From the NCBI GenBank assembly GCA_009809945.1, contig WTPW01000443.1, positions 1 through 64,000 on the forward strand: a DNA stretch of 64,000 nt, written 5' to 3'. The notes beneath the pieces were generated by a model. The model was not told where the DNA came from and made no database searches. It saw nothing but the letters and a program-made list of their open reading frames with translations. Positions 1 to 10,405 of this stretch are shown here, piece by piece (within the stretch, counting starts at the first letter, position 1; every line of letters begins with the position of its first letter). The position numbers and the translations under genes were made by a program. This DNA comes from Gigaspora margarita. Taxonomy: Eukaryota > Glomeromycota > Glomeromycetes > Diversisporales > Gigasporaceae.

Positions 1-447
1 AAAGATATTTTAAGTATATCTCAGTCAATTTTAGGGCTACAAGCCTTAAATACAGCTTGTTATGATGAGAAGAGTTTGCTCTTTAACTTTTTCTTATTTT
101 GCAAAATAGATTAAAAAGGCTGTTTTAGATGTATTTTGAGAAAATACAAAATGAGTTTGAAGATTTTAGCAATAAAATTTTAATATTATATGTATTTTTA
201 AAAAAGGAACAAGTTTATTTAGGAGTAAAAACCAAGTTATCTTAATAAATTTTAATATTATAAGATTTTTTAAGTTGGAAAAATTTGTGTACAAGTGATT
301 AACAGGAAGAGTTCCTTTGCACTCATTTTCAAGGTTATATAAAAGGATAAATTGTATAGTAAATAAGTCTGTTTATATATAGTCAATTATGCTATAAGTT
401 AGGTTGTTTGACCAGGTATGATGTGTATTGTTAAAGTGTGCACCTTT
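1..447. other. AT-rich intergenic DNA, no gene seen
   Basis: No open frame with recognisable protein similarity and no clear terminal repeats. The stretch lies outside the first inverted-repeat element. Confidence 0.5.
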
Positions 448-967
448 ATGGAGGCATCCAGAAATAACATTATACTTGAGGAGGGAGGGCATTCTCCAAA
501 ATATAAGTTTTTTTCAATAAGTAGGAGGGTCAAAAAAATACAATATAATTTGTTTATTTGTTAAATTTTGATCCAAAAGTCCAAATTGGATTATTTTGAT
601 ACCATTCGAATTGTCTCAAGAAGAGGATTCGAATGGTGCCAAAATCATTTGGTTTGGATCATTGGATCAAGATTTATTAACAAAATACTATTGGTTATTA
701 TCTTTTCTTATAAAATTACTATATAATCAATAGTTTTTGTAAATAACTCTTAATTCAGTAATCTAAATGAAATGATTTTGGTACCATTGGATTCATTTTA
801 TAGAGATGAATCGAATAGTACCAAAATCATCTAGATTGGATCACTATATCACAATATATGTAAAATTATTTATATAAATATATGGATTTTAAAAAATTTT
901 TTATATAGTCTAAAGGGGTCAAGGGCTACTATGTAGGGGTACATAACATTATTTATGGATGCCCTTA
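448..967. mobile_element. Foldback MITE with two internal palindromes
   Basis: The left end (GGCATCCAGAAATAACATTA near 453) is the imperfect reverse complement of the right end (TAATGTT...GGATGCCC near 945-965), so this is a terminal-inverted-repeat element without coding capacity. Inside are two related palindromes, 568-671 and 760-845. Each is built around the core ATTTTGRTACCATTCGAAT and its inverse, and each is flanked by GATCCAA-type sequence. The duplicated palindrome suggests internal amplification or repeated binding sites. Exact ends and target duplication are not resolved. Confidence 0.6.
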
Positions 968-1823
968 TCAAACATGTTTATATGATAAAAAGTTGATAAG
1001 TTTGTATATAGATGAAGAAGAGCTTATTGCATTGTTCTGGATATTAAAATTTCAAAAATAATAGAATAAAAATTAAATTGTCAAGCTTGTAAAATCTAGT
1101 TAATAATAGTATTTTGAGTATTATTTTTTTAATAGTATCAGTTGAAGATAAGTAAACAGAAATAATTTGTAATTTGATATTGCTTTTAAAAAAAAGATCT
1201 AGTGCAACTGCACCTCCTGGATGAGTATAGCAACTATAAACATGAAATTTGAAGTAGTTACAGATTATAATAGCAGCACCTTCTATTGAACTATTAACAT
1301 TGGCCCAATAATATGTATACAGATTGTTGTTACAAAATGAGAGTTTGGTTTTGTATAAAATTCTGGTTACTATGATACAAACAATAGAGATGTTGTAATT
1401 GATACAGTAATCCTGCTATATTTGTCTTTTAGAAGCCAAGTTAAAACCTCTAATATTGTGAGTAGCAATATTAATATGTAGATTATAAGTAGATTGTGAG
1501 TTTGAAGGTATTAAAAGATTGTTATTTGCAGTTGGTAAACTATTATAAGGTAATAGAGTAGAAGAAGATATAGAATAAAAGAAGTTATCTATAGAAGTTG
1601 GTATTTGAAAATTGTTATTATTGCTAAAGTATAAGTTAGAATTAGTAGATGATTTGAGTTCAAGTTTGTAAAAAACATGTAAATTATTAAAGGGTGAAAA
1701 AAAATGGTCTGGTATAATGTCCTTATATAGTAGATATAAAATAGTAACTAATTCATGAGTAAGGTTTTATAGAAATCCTTTATATTGGTTAAAGTAGTAT
1801 ATTGGATAGTTTTCTTGTATGTG
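968..1823. other. AT-rich DNA without a supportable gene
   Basis: Nothing recognisable on either strand; only short frames broken by stops. Confidence 0.4.
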
Positions 1824-2010
1824 TTGTGTGTCAGATTGAAACTTGTGTCAGATTGAATCTGACACATATCAGATAACTATCATTTGACTAGCATTAAATG
1901 ATCAGCAACAACTGGCCTAAACTAACTTCTAACTTTACTGTAATTTTACCCTAACCCTAATCTAATTTAGGCTGGGTTTCATCTGACACAAGAATCAATC
2001 TAACGCACAA
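1824..2010. mobile_element. 187-bp TIR MITE
   Basis: Starts TTGTGTGTCAGATTGAAACT and ends with the imperfect reverse complement (AATCAATCTAACGCACAA), both including the repeated motif TGTGTCAGAT. The middle holds CCCTAACCCTAA-like sequence, common in small elements here and not a telomere. It is non-coding. Confidence 0.65.
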
Positions 2011-2913
2011 TATATGTACTTTAAAAATGGACCTATAGTTTGTGGTGCAGAAAGAGTTTGCAGTCTGTGATAATAAAGAGATTTGTTATAGCATGCTAGT
2101 AGGTCATATGTTTTAGAAGTTTCTGAGTATAGATTTGTAGAAGTATTTTCTAGCAAAGAATTTGTATATAATTTAGTACTAGTATTCTTATTATTATCTG
2201 GTAGCAATTTATCATCAAGATAAGTTGGCACTAAATTGTTATTAAGACTAGAAATTAATATCTCAGAGAAAAATAATGATATGAATTCTGAGATATTTGG
2301 TGCAATGTCTTTTATAGCAGTCACTGTATACTTGACTTGCACAGCTTTATAAGATTTAGAAGTTCTCTAGTTAAGTGTTAGAGAACTATTATAATCTAAA
2401 AATTTTGGATAAATATTTTTACCACCTGCCTACTTATATCATTCTTTTCTCTAGCTACTAAGAATATATCTTTTAGAGAAGTGGTAGCTGCATTTATATT
2501 GTTTGCAGAAGACAAAGTTATTGAAAAAGAGGTTTTTTAAAGAAGAGATAATTTTCAATAAGTGATAGAATTGAAAGTTAATATTGAATTTTTTTTAATA
2601 GAAATTGTTTGGCCTCTGGGGATGCTTGTTCTTTATAAAATTTGTCTATTTGAGAAAAAGATAGTTGTTTGTCTTTGATAAAATCAAAGTAAACAATTAC
2701 TCATGCCAAAAAGTCTGTATAAATAAGTTCATTAGTAATTTTATTAATAGCTATACTTTTGATGAAGTTGTCAATATTGTGATTTTGTGCAGCAATTTGT
2801 TGATATGATATTAAATATTTTAAAAAAAGGTATTATAGCATCCTAGTTTTGTCTCTATCAAATTGCCTGCACAGTGATATATATTATATTATATATATAT
2901 AATTATATGGGTC
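2011..2913. other. AT-rich DNA, unidentified short minus-strand frame
   Basis: A 115-codon minus-strand frame (2342-1995) runs through most of the left part and ends inside the neighbouring MITE. Its Asn/Ser/Leu-rich translation matches no family I know, and it is not annotated as a gene. The rest shows nothing recognisable. Confidence 0.35.
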
Positions 2914-3213
2914 TGTATTATTTTGCCAACAATCACTTCATCGACATAACATTTCACTGCCAAATATTTACTGACAAGTTCATTTTACTGACAGTTTGCT
3001 TCACTGAAGGTTATTTTACTGACTTAAAAAGCACACTAACTTTAATCCTAATTCTACACTGACCCTACCCTGACCCTAATAACAATGACCAGAATTACTT
3101 TGTCAGTAAAATAAGCTTCGATAAAATAAACTATCAGTAAAATGAACTTGTCAGTGAAGATTTGTCAGTGAAAAGTTATGTCAGTAAAGTGATTGTTGGT
3201 GAAATAATTGCCA
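2914..3213. mobile_element. Foldback MITE with ~105-bp arms
   Basis: The left arm (TTTTGCCAACAATCACTT...) and right arm (...AAGTGATTGTTGGTGAAAT) are reverse complements over about 105 bp. The arms contain the motif TTTACTGAC / GTCAGTAAA repeated at least six times per element, which suggests clustered transposase-binding sites. No coding sequence. Confidence 0.75.
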
Positions 3214-3299
3214 CCTGTGTAATATAAGATTTATAAGATTTCTCTAATTTTTCTTATCTCTAAAGATATTACATAATATCTGTTAATATTCTAATGAAA

Positions 3300-3420
3300 T
3301 ATGTTAAGATTTTTTAAGTTTTTTTTATAGAGTTTGTTTTTGTTTTTTTTTGTTTTTTTGTTCTGTTTTTTTTTTTGTTTTTTTTTGTTTAAGAGAACAT
3401 GTAGTTCTGTTTTTTTTTAT
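3300..3420 (+). repeat. T-rich low-complexity tract
   Basis: Runs of T broken by G or C (TTTTTTTTGTT pattern). Short flanking copies of AGTTCTGTTTTTTTT occur at about 3404 and 3688, on both sides of the next MITE. Confidence 0.7.
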
Positions 3421-3448
3421 TTAAAGAATTATTAAGGGAATTAGTAAA

Positions 3449-3656
3449 CAGTGCACCCTGTACTGTAGTGCACTCTATAGGAACAAATATAACTGATAAT
3501 TAGAGTTAGGGTTAGAGTTGGAGTTAGAATTAACATCAAAGCTATAGAATTATAGTAAAATCATGAGAGGGAGCAATTTTGTTAAAAATTAACAGGGATT
3601 ACCCTAGTAAAATTTTGAGAAACATAAAAAGGTTGCACTGCAGTACAGGTGCACTA
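3449..3656. mobile_element. 208-bp TIR MITE (AGTGCACC ends)
   Basis: Left end AGTGCACCCTGTACTGTAGT; the right end is the reverse complement with few differences (GCACTGCAGTACAGGTGCACT). Non-coding interior with GGGTTAGRGTT-like repeats. Confidence 0.75.
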
Positions 3657-3851
3657 TATTCTAAAATCCTTAAAGAATATATAGTTCTGTTTTTTTTTTA
3701 GAGAGAATGTTGTATTTCAAAAAAAGATTAAAAAACCTAAAATTTTTATCTGATATTTGAAATATAGCTTATATATACCAATATAAAAGTGCTAACAAAA
3801 AAAAAGTTACTATCATGCCCAAATATAAGCTTATATAGATTATTCAATTAT

Positions 3852-4196
3852 TATAAAACACACTTATAGTGTTTTATCACCATAGGTAAATTATATTTGC
3901 AAATCCATGTAACAAAATAAAAAAATAAATTTTATAAAACAAAAATTAATTTTAATTACTTTAGGGTTAGGGTAAGGCCTGAGATTTTATCTGGGCATTA
4001 GTATTTATAAAATTTAGCAAGAAATTTTTTTATTAGAGCGGCAAAGGTGGTTTCATAAGCAAAATTTTAAGATATGAATGTTTTTTAAAAAAAATAATCA
4101 AAAAAATGAAACTTTATGTTATACCTGATCTTAAATTTGATTGGCTATTCTAATAGTTTTGTATAACATAGTGTAAAACACCATAGGTGCATTTTA
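3852..4196 (+). mobile_element. Dispersed MITE family A, copy 1
   Basis: Ends TAAAACACACTTATAGTGTTTTA and TAAAACACCATAGGTGCATTTTA are inverted copies. A second, nearly full-length copy in the same orientation lies at 55502-55850, sharing interior segments such as AATTACTTTAGGGTTAG, AAAGGTGGTTTTATAAGC (differing only slightly here) and TGGCTATTCTAAT. Two copies 51 kb apart confirm a mobile unit. Confidence 0.85.
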
Positions 4197-5138
4197 GTAA
4201 ATCACTAGATTATTTTGGGATCTTGAAGTAACTGAAAATAATATAAAATTATGATATTTTGGTTATAATCAATATTTTAAATTAGGAGACCAATATCATA
4301 ATTGGAGGTTATCTAAAGCCAGTTAGTTTTTAAATTGATTATTAAAAAATTTGTAAATTAAAAATCAAATGCATATATAAATTACTACTTAGCTCTAGAT
4401 GGTCCCCATAATTGGAAAATTAGTTATAATATATATAATGTGAGATTTATAATCAGAAAATATCATAATAATCATATCAGAATTCCAAAATTGTAAAATA
4501 GTGAATAATAGTTTATCAATCTTTGCTCAGAGCTAAATGAATTATAAAAATATAAAAACTTATATATATGATCATGATAATTTATAGATACATTGTAGTT
4601 TGCTCTACTCTAGATTTTGAATTTTTGATTTATATTTGCACATTATGTGAACTTATATATCTTTACTATTCTTAACTAGGATATGAATAATGTTAATAAC
4701 ATGCAAAAGTGAACTAAATATTAAATATTATTAGAATAGCAAGTTTAGCAAAGGAATTTTTTATAGTAATTCAATACAAAATTAACCTGACCTTGACAAC
4801 ATAATATTTCTCACTAGAATAGTGAATTTTTCAACAAGAACTTTTATGGTAACTCATGATAAAATTATATAATTTCAATGCAAACTAATTTACTACATAC
4901 AATTACCAGAGTGGCAAATAAATTTTTGTAAAAGAATTTTTTACAGCAACTCATGATAGTAATTATAATGCAAACTAACTCAGCTTTAGCTACAAACCAT
5001 TTCCACTGGAATGGCAAGTAAGTTTTACTTTAGATCATGATAAAAGTCATTATAATTCAATGCAAGCTAACTTGATCTTAAATAAATATCATGCTGACTA
5101 GAATGACAAATTTTTTAACAGAAAGAATATTTTATAGC

Positions 5139-5580
5139 TCTGTAAGAAAACGTGGCACGTGTATAGTCCAAAATGACATGGGAAAAAACAACTATTACAT
5201 GCTTCTGCAAAAAATTTAACATGCAAAACATGGTCCACAAACCATTCCTTCATTGCAATTTCTATAGAAAAACATGCCAAAAATCTGTGCCAAAATCTGT
5301 GGATTTTGGATTAGTAAACTGCTACAAAATCTGGTACATTTACTGTTCAAAATTTACAGATGAACATGCCAAAAATGGCACAGTGAAAAGAAACCATCCT
5401 GTACCTCACATGTCAAATACGGTGTACTATCCCATGCCTTTCTGTTATTTTAGTGAATGTGCCAAAATATGTATATTTTGGCTTAGTAAACTGCTGCAAA
5501 ATCTGGTCCATTTGCGGTTCAAAATTCATGCATATAACTGTAATAGCACAGATATTACACATGCCACTTTTCTTACAGGG
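5139..5580. mobile_element. 442-bp TIR element with 4-bp target duplication
   Basis: Begins TCTGTAAGAAAACGTGGCAC and ends with the complement of CCCTGTAAGAAAAGTGGCAT. It is flanked by TAGC on both sides (5135-5138 and 5581-5584). Inside, a block around 5280-5355 is imperfectly repeated at 5455-5530 (GCCAAAATCTG...AGTAAACTGCTACAAAATCT). A 136-codon plus-strand frame spans it, but the frame follows this DNA repeat and resembles no known protein. Confidence 0.75.
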
Positions 5581-5635
5581 TAGCAACTCTTTATAGAAAT
5601 TACAATAATTCTAATACAAAATTAACTTACTACTA

Positions 5636-6828
5636 GTATTTAAAATTTAAATCGAAAGCTATGTTCTCAAAAGAGCATAATTTAAATTTTAATTGTTCTC
5701 AAAAACTTTTTAGTGTTCATGATATATTAAATATATTGAACTTTAATTTTTAAAGAATGTTCATATTTATATTAGCTTCAAACAATATTGTAATATATTA
5801 TTTATTAATTTATATTAAAATTAATTCAAATTAATAAAATCAATAATATAATAATTAATTCTATGATCAAGTTTGCACCATTCTTGGATGCTAATTGAAA
5901 TTAAGCTTTTCTTACATTACATATACTCACTTGTGGTTTAACATATTGTGAATTAAAGTTACTGGTATATCTAACTTTAAATAATAAAATAAGTAGATTA
6001 TAAATAATAAAATAAGTAGATTATAAATAAATAACTTATGTTCTGATAGTTAATATAGTAAATATAATAATTTTTATAAAGAATTCTATTGTTAATAAAA
6101 TAATAACTTATTTGAAAATAAATTCTATACATACAATTCACACACTAAGTTCATGCTTATCTAATAATTTTTTAAACTTTGTATATGATTCTTTGTATTT
6201 TTTCAATATAATACAATTTATTTTCTAATAATTTTGTTAAAACTTCAAGTGCTTTTTATATTTGCTTATAGTAAAACAAACCTTTCTATAATATGTTACT
6301 AATGCAATTATTGGTTAATGCAATAAATTAGAATCCAATTACATTGTTATTTAACTATTTAAACTTTGTACTAACAAATACTTTGTGTCTTTTTTACTTG
6401 CTTAATATTAGCATATTATTTGACCCAAATCATCTATATATAAGTCTATACAATAATAATACTCTCAATATAAAAACATACTGCATGGCTAATGAATGTT
6501 TTATTTTAAAATCTTTAAAGGCTATTTCCTTAAATATTTATTTGTTACCTATATTGTACAGCTTTAAACATATGTGCTATACATAGTATATACATATGTA
6601 CAAATTTGTTATGATCTAATTACATTATTATATTGATAAACATTTTATATAATTTATTGTTCTCATTAGCAAATCTAGAACATAAAAATTTTATAAATGT
6701 TCTCAAAGAGAACATTTCAAGAGGATAAAATGTTCTCAAATAAGAGAACCTTTTTTTAAATATTAATGTTCTTAAAAAAACTCTAATGTTCATCGAGAAC
6801 TATGAGAACATTGAATTTTAAACACTGC
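5636..6828. mobile_element. Probable AT-rich insertion with GTTCTC repeats
   Basis: It separates two parts of the ~95-bp tandem array. Both ends carry clustered TGTTCTC / GAGAACA motifs, and the edges AGTATTTAAAATT and AATTTTAAACACT are weak inverted copies. No coding sequence is recognised, and the borders are approximate. Confidence 0.4.
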
Positions 6829-7119
6829 TCACTATATTTTTGACTATTGGAACAGCAAAAGTGAGTTTTGTTACAAAATCTTTTGTAGCAACTCATAAGA
6901 GGAATTCCAATATAGACTCAACTTCAACTACAAACTATTGTTACTAGAATAGCAAGTAAGTAGCTTATAATTGAAGTAGGGGTCACAATAATTCTGATGA
7001 AAATAACTTAACATATACTTCAAGCAAATTCTGTAATAGAATTTTAAAGTAATAGATGATTTCAAAAAAATTCCCATGACAAAGGCATGGGCAAAGGGCT
7101 AGTTTAATATAAAATATCA

Positions 7120-7576
7120 GGGATAATGCTGAAATCCACGTGATCTTTGTATCATCATGTTTCCTAAAATTTTTGAAAATCGCAATAAATACTACATAAT
7201 CAAAACAATTAAATGGGAATGGTTAGAGTAGGGTTAATTCAATACTGCATAAATCGCATCTTGATATATAAATATAAAAGATCTTCTAACTGTATCAAAA
7301 TGGTGACCCTAGCCCTAACCATAAACACAATGTTTTTTTATTAGTGGTTTTATAAACACTTTTTGCCTCGTGATTAGGGTTAGGGTTAGGGTTGCCTTTT
7401 TGATAAGTTAGAAGGTCTTTTGTATAGATATCAAGAATGCATATAGGCATACTGACTGGTTATAGCATTCGATGTAGTGTAGTTCGATTGTTTATACAAT
7501 TTTCAGAAATTTTAGGAAATCTGATAATATGAAGATCATGTGAATTTCAGCATCATCAGATTTCAGCATCATCCCC
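7120..7576. mobile_element. Foldback MITE (GGGATAATGCTGAAATC ends)
   Basis: The left arm starting GGGATAATGCTGAAATCCAC pairs with a right arm ending GATTTCAGCATCATCCCC over about 60 bp. An inner pair follows (AAAAGATCTTCTAAC against GTTAGAAGGTCTTTT). The loop carries CCCTAACC and AGGGTTAGGGTTAGGG, so the hairpin places telomere-like repeats face to face. Confidence 0.75.
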
Positions 7577-7579
7577 AAC

Positions 7580-7795
7580 ATAAATTAAAAAAATAATTTA
7601 AAATAAAAAAATATTTTAAATAAAAAAAATAATTTAAAAATAAAATAAAATAATAAAAATAAATAAATAATTTAAAAAAATAAAATTAATACAAATTAAA
7701 AAAAAATAAATAAAATAATTTAAAAAATAAAATAAATTTTTTTTTTTAAAAAAAAAAAGAAAAAAAAAATAATAATAATAAATAAGCTATAATTT
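7580..7795 (+). repeat. A/T low-complexity tract
   Basis: Composed almost only of AAATAAAATAATTTAAAAA-type repeats. Confidence 0.85.
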
Positions 7796-8237
7796 TAATT
7801 CCTAATTGGCTGTCCTCTCATATATGTTTGTTTCATTTGCAATGAAACGATTCAAGAAAAACTGCTGAAAAAAGAGCCTCCGAAGTGTTTTTTTTTTTAT
7901 TTGATTGTGAAGATCTAGTATTAATGAGTAAGAAGAAATATTTAAATAAACACTTAACTTTTACGGAAATAACAATTACAACCAAATTATTTGAATCGAT
8001 ATTTTTTACATTAATTTTTAAGCCATCCAATCAGTAATTTATTCCATTCAATGAGGGACAAAATTTGCATTCGACGAATAGGAACTTGGAGGAATTAGTA
8101 AACCCAAAAACATACACACTTTAAAATGAAGCAGATCCGATCACTAGATCACGAGAATTTTGGCTATAAAATTGTACGTTGAATGCATTATATAATTAAT
8201 TTTTTATTTATTTATTGATTTTTGCTCCTCTCTTTTA

Positions 8238-8484
8238 TAAGGCCACGCAAAGTTAATTTTTTCGTTTTACATAACCCGCCGACCCAATTTTTCCAAAAAA
8301 AATTTTTTTTTTTTAAATTCCTATTGCGCCAATTATTCCATTTTTGCCATTTAATTTTTTTCTCTGGTGTCACCCGATGATGACCTTATTTTTCCGTAAT
8401 TATCCGATAGGTCCGATAAAAAAAAGACCAAATTTTCTGATTCCATGTTATGCAAATCGAAGAATTAACTTTGCGTGACCTTAG
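8238..8484. mobile_element. MITE with GGCCACGCAAAGTTAAT ends, copy 1
   Basis: TAAGGCCACGCAAAGTTAAT at the left is inverted at the right as ATTAACTTTGCGTGACCTTA. The element is non-coding. I recognise this terminal motif as typical of mycorrhizal-fungal intergenic DNA, but that is memory only. Confidence 0.75.
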
Positions 8485-8502
8485 ACGTGAACATGAATTA
8501 GT

Positions 8503-8606
8503 TTAGGCCACGTAAAGTTAATTTAAAAAAAAAAAATCCGACCCGACGACCGGAATTTTGTAACACCAGTTTATGCAAAACGAAAAATTAACTTTGCGTG
8601 GCCTAA
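8503..8606. mobile_element. Short MITE of the same family, copy 2
   Basis: TTAGGCCACGTAAAGTTAAT is inverted at the right end as ATTAACTTTGCGTGGCCTAA. It is only about 104 bp and sits 18 bp from copy 1. It probably derives from a longer relative by internal deletion. Confidence 0.8.
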
Positions 8607-10405
8607 GAGGAATGTAATGCTACCTATTGAATCAAATTTATTTGACCTAATTAGCAACTCAGATAGAATCTCTAGACTAAATTTAACTTGAAGTCAATTA
8701 GTTATAATAGATTTACTAGTTTGTTCATTTATATGTTCGTTTCATTTGCCCCCCCCCCCTTCTGAGAGTCATGGAAAGTGATGTTAACCGAAAAATAAAC
8801 TTCAAACGGCCTTATGCTAAGGTATGGGCCAGTTTTGACGCTTATTTTAGGGTTAAGAAGGGTATACTTATAGTTGAAACATGCTAGGAAATACTTAAAT
8901 AGAACATGAAAGGTGATTTATTGGACCAAATTTTAAATATATTTTAAATTTCTACGTTACATTTGATTTTGATTTAAGTAGTTAACTTAGTGTTTGGAAT
9001 ATCGCGTGTTCAGAAAATCGATCTTACGCACTAAGATACAAATTATCGAATACTCAACGAACAAATTATTAGCTGGCACGTTCACACGAAGTGTAAGGAT
9101 GGCAAATGATTTAAAACATGATCAAAAAAAAAAACTTCAAAAAATATAAAAGATCATTGAAAGCTCAGGATCAGGATTTTGGTTGAATTGAATATTTGAG
9201 ATTAGATAAATCAGATGTGGATAGTAAATTATGTATTGTATTCTTTCTGACAATCAAATAATTCATTCGCAAAAACCTAGTCAATGGCTTTAATGCCGAC
9301 AAATATAAAACTAATACAGAATGAAATGTTGTATTTGCTTTGATAAAAATTAAAGTGATAAAATATTTTTATTTATTTATTTATTATTTATTTATGTAAT
9401 ATTTAATAAATTCTAGCGCTGTAATTGGTTTTTTTTTTAAAAAAAAATTCTCACTGACAATTAAAATTAGCAATATTTTCAGTTTCGAAAAATTTTAGCA
9501 TCAGAAGCAATGGTTTAAATAAAACTTTAAGCAAACCTATAAAATACAGTTTAATCCGTTTTTTACCGCCCTAAGAGAAGTGAGAGTGCTAATTTACCTG
9601 GTTGAGCCAAATTACTGTTATTGTTATTCGACAATTTTTGTCCTGTATCGTATTATAATTTGAGTAAATAATTTGCAACACAATTTATAAAAATGTATAT
9701 ATTATTTTGTAAAGTTAATTCATCGCAATCAAAAGGATTGATATTAGAAATATGAAAGAAACGTTTACGGCTTATACCATAACAGATAACCAGTTATAGC
9801 ATAAAATTGTATATGACCAAATATTCAAAGTTCACATCAAATCGTAGTTTGATTAAATTGTTGACACAATTTGTTACTATCCAGTGGAGCGAAAGGAGTT
9901 TAGACTTTTAATTTTAAACGTACTGTTAAATAACTTTTTTTTACGGGAATGTTAGTGAGGTTAAAACTTCACAGCTATTAAAGTAAATAGAGCCATTGTA
10001 TTGTTTGAGGTCTTTATTTTGATCCACCGTAACAAACAATTGAACATCATAAGCCAATGTAGTATTAATCTTGTTTAAATATTATGAGAAATATTATTTC
10101 AATCACTAGAAAGTATGGTAATTGAGAATGACATAAACTATTTGAGGATTTTATTACGTTAACGATATATAATTACGTCGTAAAATAAGTAAATTTATTT
10201 AGATTTTAAAATTTTATGAAACTTTGTGGCGGAGTCACGCATAAAGCGCTAGAAAATATTTTTAAATACAAAGCATATAAAACACATTGCCACAAATATT
10301 TACTAACAGATTAAAATTTATTTTGAACCTTCAAATTTTCAAAAAACGATTAAAAATCTTTGCAATTTTTGCTTAAATTTTTATTGGAAAGATTTTAATT
10401 AAAAA
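8607..10405. other. Intergenic DNA upstream of the channel gene
   Basis: No coding frame and no TIR pair seen. A C10-11 homopolymer lies near 8750, and an (ATTT)n-like stretch near 9370-9400. The promoter of the following gene must lie here, but no TATA box can be singled out in such AT-rich sequence. Confidence 0.5.

Larger units (their letters stand above)
4730..7040 (+). repeat. Degenerate ~95-bp tandem repeat, interrupted twice
   Basis: Units recur with a period of about 85-100 bp and share CAACTCATGAT...TAATGCAAACTAACT...CACTAGAATGGCAAGTAA. Core copies lie near 4851, 4948, 5031, 5120, 5585, 6880 and 6950. The array is split by the element at 5139-5580 and by an AT-rich insertion at roughly 5636-6828. 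Confidence 0.65.

Noticed and set aside
1995-2342. 115-codon minus-strand gene
   Set aside because: It ends inside a MITE, has no ribosomal or protein-family context, and is low in complexity (Asn, Ser, Leu).
5173-5583. 136-codon plus-strand gene
   Set aside because: It fills a TIR element with an internal DNA duplication, reaches past its right end, and has no known domain.
7370-7395. Telomere repeat, hence a chromosome end
   Set aside because: Only three to four TTAGGG copies, internal to a foldback MITE, with unrelated DNA on both sides.
7833-8030. Conserved small gene on the minus strand
   Set aside because: 65 codons with no recognised motif, no start context and no splice partners; not supportable.
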